Positions 16,140 through 24,441 of a DNA stretch of 64,000 nt are shown here, piece after piece. Both the position numbers and the translations under genes were made by a program. Source of the DNA: Arthrobacter echini (GTDB lineage Bacteria; Actinomycetota; Actinomycetes; Actinomycetales; Micrococcaceae). The notes beneath the pieces are model-generated. The model had not been told where the DNA came from. It saw only the letters and a program-made list of their open reading frames with translations, and ran no database searches. The stretch is from positions 1-64,000 of the forward strand of contig NZ_VSLD01000003.1 in NCBI RefSeq assembly GCF_008107445.1, given 5' to 3'. Position 1 is the first letter of the stretch; each line of letters starts with the position of its first letter.

Positions 16140-19100
16140 ATGGCGGCGCCGCGCGCTTCGGCACAACAACTGCCAGTGATTGCCACAGCACGGACATACT
16201 CTATGACGGTGGAAGAAATAGCTGGAGGAGTGGCGCGGCAGGGGCTAGCCGAGGGCCTCTACGAAACGCTTGTTACTGACTCGCTCTTACGGCGCCTAGC
16301 TGACGCCCCTCAACTCGAAGCAAGAGTTGAGCCGCTAGGCGAAAATGACGCTCTTGCAGCGGTGTCACGGCACCTGGCCAAAGTGATGAAGGAGGCGCTG
16401 CTCAAAGCCGAGCCCGAAAGCCGACTTGCCCTGGTCAATCAACTTCTAGGCGCACTGTCAGCGAACGACGCAATCGATCAGGAGCCGTCGCAGTTACTAT
16501 CGCTACACAAGCGCGAGTCGGTCAAGCGGCGCGACTTGCGGCGGCCAGCGACGGCGCTCTCCAACTCTGCTCTCCTTACAAACGGCAGGGATGAGCCGAA
16601 CTTGGCGGCGGAGCTGCGCGCTGAGATGGAGTCCGCCAACACCGTCGACCTTCTCTGTGCATTTGTTCGATGGACCGGGCTCAGGCTTCTCCACCCGGCC
16701 CTCGAGCGGTTGGCTGAGCGGGGAGTGAAGCTACGCGTCATCACCACCACGTACATGGGTGCCACTGAACGCCGAGCCATTGACGAGTTAGTGAATCGAT
16801 ACGGCGCTGAGGTCAAGATCAGCTACGAATCGCAAGCAACGCGGTTGCATGCAAAGGCCTGGCTGTTTCGCCGCAACACCGGCTTCGATACCGCCTACGT
16901 GGGCAGCTCGAATTTGAGCAAGGCAGCTTTGGTCGACGGGCTCGAATGGAACGTGCGCCTTAGCTCCGTCGCCACGCCAGACCTCCTCAAGAAGTTTGAG
17001 GTGACCTTCGATAGCTACTGGGCGCAGCGCGCCTTTCAGCCCTATGACCCTGAGCGGGACGGCGACAAACTTGATGCGGCGCTCGAACGCAACGGTGGTC
17101 GACGCACCGGTGTACCAAAGACCGAAACTGGACTTGAGCTAGAGCCGTACCTGCACCAGAGCGAGATGCTCGAAGATCTCGAGTCTGAACGACTCAAGGG
17201 TCACACGCGAAACCTCATGGTTGCGGCAACCGGCACCGGTAAGACCGTCATCGCCGCTCTCGACTATCTGCGCCTTTGCGAAGCAGCGGGCCGGCGTCTC
17301 AAGCTGCTTTTCGTGGCGCATCGGCAGGAAATTCTGAAGCAAGCGCTGAGTACGTATCGCACTGTGATGCAGGACGGTGCGTTTGGCGAGCTATACGTGG
17401 GAGACAACAAGCCGGCGCAGTGGAACCAGGTCTTCGCGTCGGTACAATCGCTCGCCTCGCGCGGGATCGAAACGCTGGAACCGGACTCCTTCGACGTCGT
17501 CGTAATTGACGAATTCCATCACGCCATGGCGCCAAGCTATCGCTGCATCATCGACCACCTCCAACCCCAGCAGTTGCTCGGGTTGACCGCCACTCCCGAA
17601 CGTGGCGACGGTGTCGACGTAGCTCAGCAGTTCTTCGACGGCCGGACTGCGAGCGAACTTCGCCTTTGGGATGCTCTTGATGCTGACCTCCTAGTGCCGT
17701 TTCACTACTTCGGAGTGTCAGACGACGTCGACCTTAGCCAGCTGGAGTGGAAGCGGGGCAACTACGACGTCGGGCAACTCGACCGCCTGTACACGGGCAA
17801 CGATGCTCGGGCAGCGAAGGTCGTCCGAGAGCTGCGCGACAAGGTCACCAGCGTCGACGACATGCGCGCGCTTGGCTTCTGCGTCTCGGTGCAGCACGCG
17901 CACTACATGGCAGAGGTCTTCAACCGCGCTGGCATTCGATCGCTCGCTATTGATGGCGGCACCGACGATGTTGAGCGCGCACTCGCCCTGTCAAAGCTGC
18001 GAGACGCGACCATCAATTGTCTCTTCACCGTCGACCTGTTCAACGAAGGTCTTGACTTACCCCAGGTGGATACCGTGCTGATGCTTCGGCCTACTCAGAG
18101 CTCGACGGTATTCTTGCAGCAGCTCGGCCGCGGCCTCCGCAGGGCTGAGGGGAAGTCTGTGCTCACCGTGCTGGACTTCATCGGGCAACAGCGCCGCGAG
18201 TTTCGGTTCGACCTCCGGTATCGGGCACTGACAGGGTACGGGCGCAAGCAGCTAGAGAAGGCTGTGGAGGACGAGTTCCCCTACCTTCCGTCTGGGTCGC
18301 AGATCATCCTCGATCGTGTCGCGCAGAAGGTGGTGCTCGACAACATCAGGAATCAACTCCGATTCAATCGTGCGCAGCTCGTGCGAGATATTGCGTTCTA
18401 CGGCGAGACTAGCTTGGCTGCGTACCTCGAGAAGTCCGGCAATGACCTCAAACAGCTGTATAGAACCACAAAAGACTCGTGGACTGGTTACCTCCGTCAG
18501 GCGGGCCTGATCGGATCGCTTGCCGAAGCGGGTGTGGGCGAGCAGATTCTTGACTTATCTAGCTCTGAGGAGCAAAAGCTCCTTGGCCGCATGGTCCGCT
18601 TCCTTCACGTCGATGATCCCGAGCGCGGTGAAGCGTACGCGAAGCTCCTTGCACCCTCATGCCCGCCCTACGCGGACCTCGGCTCTCGCGAGCAGATTTT
18701 CGCGCGCATGCTGTTCTATACGCTTTGGAGCGACGGCGGCGCATTTAGCACGTACGACGCCGGCCTGAGTTACCTCCGCCAGCATCCCTTTGTGTGCAGC
18801 GAGATTCAGCAGCTGATCGCCCTAGGTGTCGCTGCCTCGCGTCGCGCGGGTAAGGGTCTTGGATTGGGATTGCAGCACATTCCTCTGCTGTCGCACGCAA
18901 CATACCGCCGGGAGGAGGTTCTCGCGGCGCTGAGTTACGGCTCCCTCGAAGCGGGGAAGAACGTGCAGCACCGTGAGGGAGTTGCTTGGTGTTCCCATAT
19001 TTCGACGGACGCCTTCTTCGTCACGCTCAGTAAGGATGAGAAGAACCACTCGGCGTCAACGATGTACAAGGATTATGCAATTAGCCCCGAGCTGTTCCAC

Positions 19101-19358
19101 TGGGAGTCCCAGAACGCGACTTCGCCGTCGAGCTCGACGGGACGGCGCTACCTGGACCGGAAAGGGCACGGCTCCCACGTGCTGATCTTCACGAGGCCGA
19201 CATCAGAGGACGAGACTGGACTCGCCGTTCCGTACACCTGCCTCGGAGCGGTGGACTACGTGCAGCACTCGGGGGAGAAACCGATCGCCATTACTTGGAA
19301 GCTGCACCGCCCTATGCCCGCGGACGTGTTCGCGGAGGCGGCCGCCGTGGCGCAGTAG
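16140..19358 (+). CDS. PLD nuclease-DEAD/DEAH helicase-DUF3427 fusion protein
   Basis: About 1,072 aa. The N-terminal third holds a phospholipase-D-type nuclease domain with an HxK motif (RLHAKAWLFRR, then YVGSSNLSKAAL). It is followed by a superfamily II helicase with Walker A AATGTGKT, DEFH box VVIDEFHHA, motif III GLTATPERGDG and motif VI QLGRGLRRAEG. The C-terminal ~330 residues correspond to the DUF3427 family. This single-chain helicase-nuclease layout is common in bacterial defence islands. The ATG at 16140 is chosen because GGAAGG lies upstream; ATG 16203 is a shorter alternative without one. Two DNA-processing genes follow, supporting a second defence module. The substrate is unknown. 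Confidence 0.88.
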   Translation: MAAPRASAQQLPVIATARTYSMTVEEIAGGVARQGLAEGLYETLVTDSLLRRLADAPQLEARVEPLGENDALAAVSRHLAKVMKEALLKAEPESRLALVNQLLGALSANDAIDQEPSQLLSLHKRESVKRRDLRRPATALSNSALLTNGRDEPNLAAELRAEMESANTVDLLCAFVRWTGLRLLHPALERLAERGVKLRVITTTYMGATERRAIDELVNRYGAEVKISYESQATRLHAKAWLFRRNTGFDTAYVGSSNLSKAALVDGLEWNVRLSSVATPDLLKKFEVTFDSYWAQRAFQPYDPERDGDKLDAALERNGGRRTGVPKTETGLELEPYLHQSEMLEDLESERLKGHTRNLMVAATGTGKTVIAALDYLRLCEAAGRRLKLLFVAHRQEILKQALSTYRTVMQDGAFGELYVGDNKPAQWNQVFASVQSLASRGIETLEPDSFDVVVIDEFHHAMAPSYRCIIDHLQPQQLLGLTATPERGDGVDVAQQFFDGRTASELRLWDALDADLLVPFHYFGVSDDVDLSQLEWKRGNYDVGQLDRLYTGNDARAAKVVRELRDKVTSVDDMRALGFCVSVQHAHYMAEVFNRAGIRSLAIDGGTDDVERALALSKLRDATINCLFTVDLFNEGLDLPQVDTVLMLRPTQSSTVFLQQLGRGLRRAEGKSVLTVLDFIGQQRREFRFDLRYRALTGYGRKQLEKAVEDEFPYLPSGSQIILDRVAQKVVLDNIRNQLRFNRAQLVRDIAFYGETSLAAYLEKSGNDLKQLYRTTKDSWTGYLRQAGLIGSLAEAGVGEQILDLSSSEEQKLLGRMVRFLHVDDPERGEAYAKLLAPSCPPYADLGSREQIFARMLFYTLWSDGGAFSTYDAGLSYLRQHPFVCSEIQQLIALGVAASRRAGKGLGLGLQHIPLLSHATYRREEVLAALSYGSLEAGKNVQHREGVAWCSHISTDAFFVTLSKDEKNHSASTMYKDYAISPELFHWESQNATSPSSSTGRRYLDRKGHGSHVLIFTRPTSEDETGLAVPYTCLGAVDYVQHSGEKPIAITWKLHRPMPADVFAEAAAVAQ

Positions 19359-19474
19359 GTCTCGTCGGTCTAGGACCGCTCGGTACCCGATGGCTTAAGT
19401 GCGCGCCGGTGACCTACTTCGTGAGTCATGTCGCGTAGCTTTGCCCATGGAAATGAAACTCTCAGAGAAAGGCA

Positions 19475-20410
19475 GTGGTTCTAATCGAATATTGGGTAGT
19501 CCGTCAAGGACAACGCGGCCTCTACACCGAGCAGATGACGCAGGCCGGGTATCTTGGCGTTGATTTCATCGGGGACCACGACATCAGACCATATTTAGAG
19601 TCAGACCCGAAAGAGTTTCACGCGGCCTTGAAACAGGTGTTCCTAGAGCGTAATCCTGAAAAGACCAAAATTGCAGCTGGCCTCGCAACGGGCAATCTGT
19701 GGGTGGCATGCGAGGGACTGAACATTGGCGACGTGGTGCTTGCCCCGAAACCGGATCGTACTTACGCATTCGGCACGGTGGCGGGGGGATATGAGTATCA
19801 CCCTGGCACGGAGCTTCCGCACCGCCGCCGCGTGGAGTGGCAAGGTACGTTCGACCGAGATTCCATGTCACCTGAGTTGGCGCGATCAGCTAGTTCGTTG
19901 ATGACAGTTTTTTCACTTGCTCCTTATGTATCAGAGTTGGCACAGCTGACCACCCTGGAGACGACTGCCAGCGTCGACCATGTCCTCGCCCCGGTAGACA
20001 TCATTGATGAAGTTGCTTTTCAGATGGAGAAGCAACTCGAGGACTTCCTTGTGCATAACTGGAGTAACACCCAACTGGGCCAGGAATATGACATCTACAC
20101 AGAGGCCGGACTTCCCGTCGGCCAGCAGTACCCCTCGGATACCGGGCCGATGGACATTCTTGCGATAAGTAAGGATCGGACTCGTCTGCTTGTGGTTGAG
20201 TTGAAGCGCGATCGAGCGAGCGACGCCGTCGTTGGTCAGATTCAGCGCTACATGGGGTATGTGCAGGACGAGTTGCTCGAACCGGGACAGACGGTCGAGG
20301 GCGTGATCATCGCACGAACGGACGACCTTCGGATCAAACGGGCACTTACGATGACCAGAGGCATCAGGTTCATGAAGTACCGGGTTGAGTTTCACCTCGA
20401 GTCGGAGTGA
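19475..20410 (+). CDS. NucS/DUF91-like PD-(D/E)XK endonuclease
   Basis: A 311-aa protein. The C-terminal ~140 residues carry a restriction-like nuclease core: EKQLEDFL, the acidic GPMDILAI, then VVELKRDRASDAVVGQIQRYMGY, giving the E...D...ExK plus Q pattern of NucS/DUF91 and Mrr-like enzymes. The N-terminal half (VACEGLNIGDVVLAPKP, TVAGGYEYHPG) looks like a beta-barrel DNA- or base-recognition domain. The start is GTG at 19475 with AGAAAGG just upstream. It lies between the PLD-helicase and an HhH-GPD protein on the same strand. Likely cleaves DNA with a particular structure or modification (inference). Confidence 0.8.
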   Translation: MVLIEYWVVRQGQRGLYTEQMTQAGYLGVDFIGDHDIRPYLESDPKEFHAALKQVFLERNPEKTKIAAGLATGNLWVACEGLNIGDVVLAPKPDRTYAFGTVAGGYEYHPGTELPHRRRVEWQGTFDRDSMSPELARSASSLMTVFSLAPYVSELAQLTTLETTASVDHVLAPVDIIDEVAFQMEKQLEDFLVHNWSNTQLGQEYDIYTEAGLPVGQQYPSDTGPMDILAISKDRTRLLVVELKRDRASDAVVGQIQRYMGYVQDELLEPGQTVEGVIIARTDDLRIKRALTMTRGIRFMKYRVEFHLESE

Positions 20411-20471
20411 TGGGCAGACGATCCTGCAAGTTTTGAGTACAACGGTGACCAGTAGAAGGAAGAGGCTGACG

Positions 20472-21119
20472 ATGACTGACGTAGACCTACTGCAAGCAAT
20501 GATTGAGAAAGAGCTCCCCAGAGAAAAGTGGGTTGTTTGGCCTGGCGGGCGCGCCGGAGCTATCGAGGCCGCGCTCATCGATGCGGTTCTGTCGATTCAG
20601 GCGAAGTACGGATCAGAGCATAATGGGGTCCGTGGCTCCGTAAATAGATACGTAGCCGCAGTTTCACCTGGCTCGCCTGCCAACGATCTACGACGTCTGG
20701 TTGCTCTCGACGCCGCTGAGCTTCAGGGCCTACTCAATGACCAGATGATCAGTGGGCGCACGAAGGCGTCCGCCATTCAGGAAGCAGCGCGGAACTTGGT
20801 CGGTGTCGGAGTTGAGCAGGCGGATGACCTCGAGGGGATAAACCCGGAGCATAAGAAGGCCTATACAAAGGTGCACGGTCTTGGTTCTGTGACGTGGGAG
20901 TACTTTTGTATGCTTCTCGGCACGCCCGGAGTGAAAGCCGACACTTGGATAGTTGCTGCAGTCAGTCGGGCTGTGAAACGCAAGGCCAGTCCCCAAGAGG
21001 CACGAGAGATTGTCATCGCGGTGGCAGAGGCTTTGAATGAGAGCCCAACACATCTCGATCACGCGCTTTGGGCCTATGAGCGGTCGCGGACAGTGGAAGT
21101 AGAATCTGCCAACGTTTGA
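20472..21119 (+). CDS. HhH-GPD-family DNA glycosylase-like protein
   Basis: A 215-aa protein whose second half carries a helix-hairpin-helix (VHGLGSVTWEYFCMLLGTPG) followed by VKADTW, placing an aspartate where HhH-GPD glycosylases such as endonuclease III keep the catalytic Asp. The catalytic lysine of bifunctional enzymes and the Fe-S cysteines are not seen, so a monofunctional glycosylase or a DNA-binding relative is expected. ATG 20472 follows AAGGAAGAGG. It sits 61 bp after the NucS-like gene and is probably cotranscribed. Pairing of a base-excision fold with a nuclease suggests recognition of modified or damaged bases (inference). Confidence 0.7.
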   Translation: MTDVDLLQAMIEKELPREKWVVWPGGRAGAIEAALIDAVLSIQAKYGSEHNGVRGSVNRYVAAVSPGSPANDLRRLVALDAAELQGLLNDQMISGRTKASAIQEAARNLVGVGVEQADDLEGINPEHKKAYTKVHGLGSVTWEYFCMLLGTPGVKADTWIVAAVSRAVKRKASPQEAREIVIAVAEALNESPTHLDHALWAYERSRTVEVESANV

Positions 21120-21132
21120 TTAGGCGGTAGGC

Positions 21133-21165
21133 CGCCGACGCCCGCAGAGGTGGCGTGCGTCGGCG
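21133..21165 (+). terminator. Terminator-like hairpin at the island edge
   Basis: CGCCGACGC and GCGTCGGCG form a perfect 9-bp stem with a 15-nt loop, 13 bp after the HhH-GPD stop. No T-tract follows. It overlaps the start of the LuxR remnant, so it may also be fortuitous. Confidence 0.35.
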
Positions 21166-21587
21166 TCGCGACCGCCCGCGGCAACGCCTTGCTAGACGGA
21201 GCTATGTTCTCCCGACTCACAGAGACCCGCGGGCATGACGCCGTCAACGCCGACCGGCTGACCGCCCACGAAGTTGAGGTACGCGAGCTCCTCGCCGAGG
21301 GTCTGGCGGACAAGCGGATCGCTACGCGGTTCGCAATTTCGGTGGAGACGGCGGAGAAGCACGTGGGTGCGATGCTTCGGGAGACCGGCGCCCGGAACCG
21401 CACCATGCTGGTGGGGGTGCGGCGCCCGTCCTCAGCCTACGTACTGAGGCGCCGCCAGCACGCCCGCCAGGTGTACGACTCGGAGGATAATTACGTTGAC
21501 CCAGCGGCGGTGGCGTCGAGGATGAACCGGGCTGTGTCCTGCGGCTGGTCCCAGTGCGGAAAGTGCCCGCAGTCCTCGAAGACGTGA
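21150..21587 (+). pseudogene. Truncated LuxR/NarL-type regulator (C-terminal remnant)
   Basis: The frame encodes only the DNA-binding end of a NarL/LuxR regulator: LTAHEVEVRELLAEGLADKR, ISVETAEKHVGAMLRETGARNRTML. It is closely related to the end of the fused sensor-regulator at 28.3-30.2 kb, and similarity starts just before it (GNALLDGAMF versus GQALVEGNIF). No receiver or sensor domain precedes it; defence-island sequence does. After the HTH the frame runs on into the oppositely transcribed hydrolase gene, which is not homologous. Best explained as a regulator cut by insertion or deletion at the island junction. Confidence 0.75.
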
Positions 21588-22282
21588 AGGGTGGCGTCCG
21601 GATAGTGGGACATGGCGACGGCGGCCTCACTGAGCGGTGTGACCCTGTCCGACCGGCCCCAGCCGAACGCCAGCGTCCCCTTGATCGTCCCCTGCGGCGC
21701 ACCTTCCTGGCGCGGTCCGTGCGCGAGTGACTTACGTGCTTCGTCAAGACTGGGGGAGGTGGCGAATCCGCGGAGCTCCGTCAGGACGAGATCCGGGTCG
21801 AGCTTCCAGGGGGCCGCGGAGAACTGGGCGAGCAGCGCCGTCCGGCCCGCGGCCTGCTGGACGAGGGTCGGCAGGACGGACTGGATGCGACGCACCAGCG
21901 CAATGGACGCGGTGATGCTGCCGTTGAAGATGCGGACCTGGGTGTCGTTCCAGAATCCTCCGGGATCGAGGGCGACCACGTTGCCGGCGTGACCCCGCCG
22001 CGCCAGCTCGACCACGATCCGCGCGCCCATCGAGCTTCCGACCAGATCCGCGTTGCCCAGGCTCTCCTGTTCGAGGAACTGCCCGACGGCGTCCGTGAGG
22101 GCTGCGATGGTCACCTCGCCCGCGAGCGGGTCGCTGCCGCCGAACCCGGGGAGGTCGATGGCGATGACCTCGCGCTGGTCCTGCAGCAGGGGGACGATGG
22201 GGTCCCAGGTGCGGAGGCTCGAGCCGAGCCCATGCACGAGCACGAGTGGCTTTCCGGTGCCGGTTCGTTCGGTGTGCAGCAT
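21491..22282 (-). CDS. Alpha/beta hydrolase
   Basis: A 263-aa alpha/beta-hydrolase fold protein. LVHGLGSSLRTWDPIV gives the oxyanion-hole HG, DLVGSSMGARIVVELA the GxSxG nucleophile elbow (Ser), and CGHFPHWDQP the catalytic His region, with GRSDRVTPL supplying the acid. No signal peptide. Start ATG 22282 follows GGAAGG. The substrate cannot be told; close motif spacing suggests an esterase or C-C hydrolase. Its 3' end overlaps the run-on of the LuxR remnant, and it is the first intact core-like gene to the right of the island. Confidence 0.85.
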   Translation of the reverse strand: MLHTERTGTGKPLVLVHGLGSSLRTWDPIVPLLQDQREVIAIDLPGFGGSDPLAGEVTIAALTDAVGQFLEQESLGNADLVGSSMGARIVVELARRGHAGNVVALDPGGFWNDTQVRIFNGSITASIALVRRIQSVLPTLVQQAAGRTALLAQFSAAPWKLDPDLVLTELRGFATSPSLDEARKSLAHGPRQEGAPQGTIKGTLAFGWGRSDRVTPLSEAAVAMSHYPDATLHVFEDCGHFPHWDQPQDTARFILDATAAGST

Positions 22283-22405
22283 GTGGGAGCCTTCCGTAGC
22301 GGACGCGAGTCCCCAGTGTATGCGGGCGCAGAGCGCTGAAGCCGATCCTGGCGCTGGTGAGGGATCGGGCAGGAAAAGCGGTGAGGGCTCTGTGAGAATG
22401 GGCGC

Positions 22406-22906
22406 ATGACTCAGACAGAGATCCGCCACCACGAGGAGTCCGTCACCGTTCAGGCGTCGCCGGACGCCATCTACGACCTTGTCTCCGACATCACCCGCAC
22501 GGGCGAGTGGAGCCCAGTGTGCACGCGGTGCTGGTGGGACGACACCGCCGACGCCGGCCAGGTCGGTGCCTGGTTCACCGGACAGAACGAGCTTCCGCAC
22601 CGCACCTGGGAGACCCGGTCGAAGGTCCTTGCCGCAGAACCCGGGCGCGAGTTCGCCTGGGCGGTTGGCGGCGACCGGGTGCGCTGGGGCTACACGCTGA
22701 CGCCGTCCGACACCGGGACCACTCTGACCGAGTCCTGGGACTTCCTGCCGGGCGGTATCGCCTTCTTCGAGGAGAAGTTCGGGGACAAGGCGCCCGCCGA
22801 GATCGCCGACCGGACCCGGCAGGCGCTCGACGGCATCCCGACGACGCTCGCCGCCATCAAGCGGATCGCCGAGTCCGGCACCTCAGGTGAGGATAACCCG
22901 GCCTAG
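22406..22906 (+). CDS. SRPBCC (START-like) family protein
   Basis: A 166-aa protein of the polyketide-cyclase/START superfamily. The N-terminal ASPDAIYDLVSDITRTGEWSP and the terminal helix region (TRQALDGIPTTLAAIKRIAE) are typical. These proteins bind small hydrophobic ligands; the ligand here is unknown. Divergent from the alpha/beta hydrolase with 123 bp between starts. Confidence 0.85.
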   Translation: MTQTEIRHHEESVTVQASPDAIYDLVSDITRTGEWSPVCTRCWWDDTADAGQVGAWFTGQNELPHRTWETRSKVLAAEPGREFAWAVGGDRVRWGYTLTPSDTGTTLTESWDFLPGGIAFFEEKFGDKAPAEIADRTRQALDGIPTTLAAIKRIAESGTSGEDNPA

Positions 22907-22939
22907 CCACCGCGGCGGGAGCAGCCTCAGCAGGCGGAC

Positions 22940-23359
22940 TCAGTAAGCCGCCACCCCCGCTTCAGCGACCTCCTGGTCCTGCTCGATGGTGCCGGTGGAG
23001 ACGCCGATGGCGCCCATGATGCTGCCGTTCCGCACCAGCGGGATACCGCCGGGAAACACCGCGAGCCGGCCGCCGTGCGCGTCGCTCAGCCCGTAGATAG
23101 GGCCGTCCTGCCGCGTGACGCCCTGGAGGTCCCCGGTCTCGCACTGGAAGGCGATGGACGTGTAGGCCTTGTTGATCGAGATGGTGATACTGCCGATGTT
23201 CGCGCCGTCCATCCGCACGTGCGCCTTCAGATTGCCGCCGGCGTCCACCACGGCGATGTCCATCGGCTGGCCGATCTCGGTGGCCTTCGCTGCAGCGGCG
23301 TCGATGACGCGGCGGGCTTCCTCGGAGGTGATGGTCTCGAGCACTGATCCTTGGGGCAT
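22940..23359 (-). CDS. GlcG/HbpS-family protein
   Basis: A 139-aa protein of the GlcG/HbpS family (also the C-terminal domain of PduO). Family signatures are MDIAVVDAGGNLKAHVRMDGA, INKAYTS and FPGGIPLV near a glycine-rich GAIGVSTGT. Some members bind heme or cobalamin; others neighbour glycolate or diol-utilisation genes. No signal peptide. It is divergent from the aldolase-Dha block, with a 21-bp tandem repeat just upstream of its start. Function unknown, probably linked to short-chain polyol or hydroxy-acid metabolism (inference). Confidence 0.85.
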   Translation of the reverse strand: MPQGSVLETITSEEARRVIDAAAAKATEIGQPMDIAVVDAGGNLKAHVRMDGANIGSITISINKAYTSIAFQCETGDLQGVTRQDGPIYGLSDAHGGRLAVFPGGIPLVRNGSIMGAIGVSTGTIEQDQEVAEAGVAAY

Positions 23360-23377
23360 GGGAGTGTCCTTCGTCGT

Positions 23378-23419
23378 TGAAGTGGTGGAGCACGGAGGTG
23401 AAGTGGTGGAGCACGGAGG
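23378..23419. repeat. Two perfect 21-bp tandem repeats
   Basis: The 21-bp unit beginning TGAAGTGGTGGAGCACGG occurs twice without a gap (23378-23398 and 23399-23419), and a partial third copy (GAAGAAGTGG) follows. It lies 19 bp upstream of the GlcG/HbpS start codon in the divergent promoter region facing the aldolase operon, so an operator array is plausible. Confidence 0.6.
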
Positions 23420-23516
23420 GGAAGAAGTGGCCGGGGCAGCCGCGGCCTACTCAACCACCGGCGTCGTCCGCTGGCGAGGTGGTGATTACCCCCAGCGGGA
23501 GGGAGGGGTACCACCC

Positions 23517-23532
23517 ATACCCCTGCGGGTGA
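23517..23532. promoter_or_regulatory. G/C-tract dyad upstream of the aldolase-Dha operon
   Basis: ATACCCC-TGC-GGGTGA lies 44 bp before the aldolase start. It resembles one half and the core of the copper-type operator at 42268-42284. A second dyad, GGGGTA...TACCCC, overlaps it. Candidate operator for a CsoR/FrmR-type or other regulator. Confidence 0.35.
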
Positions 23533-23575
23533 GGCGCGCCTACGGTGGGGAGCAGCCTAACCAGGAGGACTCACC

Positions 23576-24439
23576 GTGGGCGTTGCACCCCTGAAAGACA
23601 TCGTCGATCCGGCGTTCCAGGCACGCTACGGCGTGCCGGCCATCAACATCTTCAACGACCTGACCATGGAGGCCGTCCTCGCCGGCGCGGTGGAGGCCAA
23701 CTCCCCGGTGATCCTGCAGACCTCCGTGAAAACCGTGCGCAGTGTCGGCTCCCGCGTGCTTTTCGACATGTGGCAGTCCATGACCCGCGGCATCGAGGTG
23801 CCCGTCACACTGCATCTGGACCACTGCCCCGACCGCGCGGTGGTCACCGAATGCCTCAAGGCCGGTTGGAACTCGGTGCTCTTCGACGCCTCCGAGCTGC
23901 CGGTCGAGGAGAACCAGCGCCAGACCATCGACGTCGTCGCCGAGGCCCGCAGCCACGGCGCGCAGGTGGAGGGCGAGATCGAGGCCATCACCGGTGTCGA
24001 GGACGATCACGGCTCCGACGAGGTCTCCCAGCAGCAGAGCCTCGAGGTGGCGCTCGCGTTCATCGACGCCACCGGGATCGACGTGTTCGCCCCCTCCATC
24101 GGCAACGCGCACGGCAGCTACAAGGCAGCCCCTGTGCTCGACGTCGAGCGTGTCACCCAGATTGTCGAGGCGCGGAACGTGCCCATCGCCCTCCACGGCG
24201 GCAGCGGCCTGAGCAACGAGCAGTTCACCGACCTCATCGCCCGCGGCTGCGCGAAGGTCAACATCTCCACCGCCCTCAAGGAGACGTACATGCAGTCGAG
24301 CCTGGCATTCCTGAAGCAGGCCGAGCAGAACAACAAATGGGACCCACCGTCGCTGTTCAAGCACACGCGGGCCGACATCGTCGCGATGGTCACCGAGCTC
24401 TGCACCCAGTTCGGCAGCGCCGGCAAGGGCGGCCGTTGA
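23576..24439 (+). CDS. Class II ketose-bisphosphate aldolase
   Basis: A 287-aa zinc aldolase of the fructose/tagatose-bisphosphate family. Metal and substrate motifs are HLDHC, VEGEIEAI, GNAHG and LHGGSGL, each in the expected order. It should condense dihydroxyacetone phosphate with an aldehyde phosphate. The GTG start at 23576 has AGGAGG eight bases upstream. It heads an operon with a HAD phosphatase, DhaL and DhaK, so the expected role is to draw DHAP made by the kinase into a ketose bisphosphate. Whether fructose bisphosphate or another sugar is the true product cannot be read from the sequence. Confidence 0.87.
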   Translation: MGVAPLKDIVDPAFQARYGVPAINIFNDLTMEAVLAGAVEANSPVILQTSVKTVRSVGSRVLFDMWQSMTRGIEVPVTLHLDHCPDRAVVTECLKAGWNSVLFDASELPVEENQRQTIDVVAEARSHGAQVEGEIEAITGVEDDHGSDEVSQQQSLEVALAFIDATGIDVFAPSIGNAHGSYKAAPVLDVERVTQIVEARNVPIALHGGSGLSNEQFTDLIARGCAKVNISTALKETYMQSSLAFLKQAEQNNKWDPPSLFKHTRADIVAMVTELCTQFGSAGKGGR

Positions 24440-24441
24440 GC

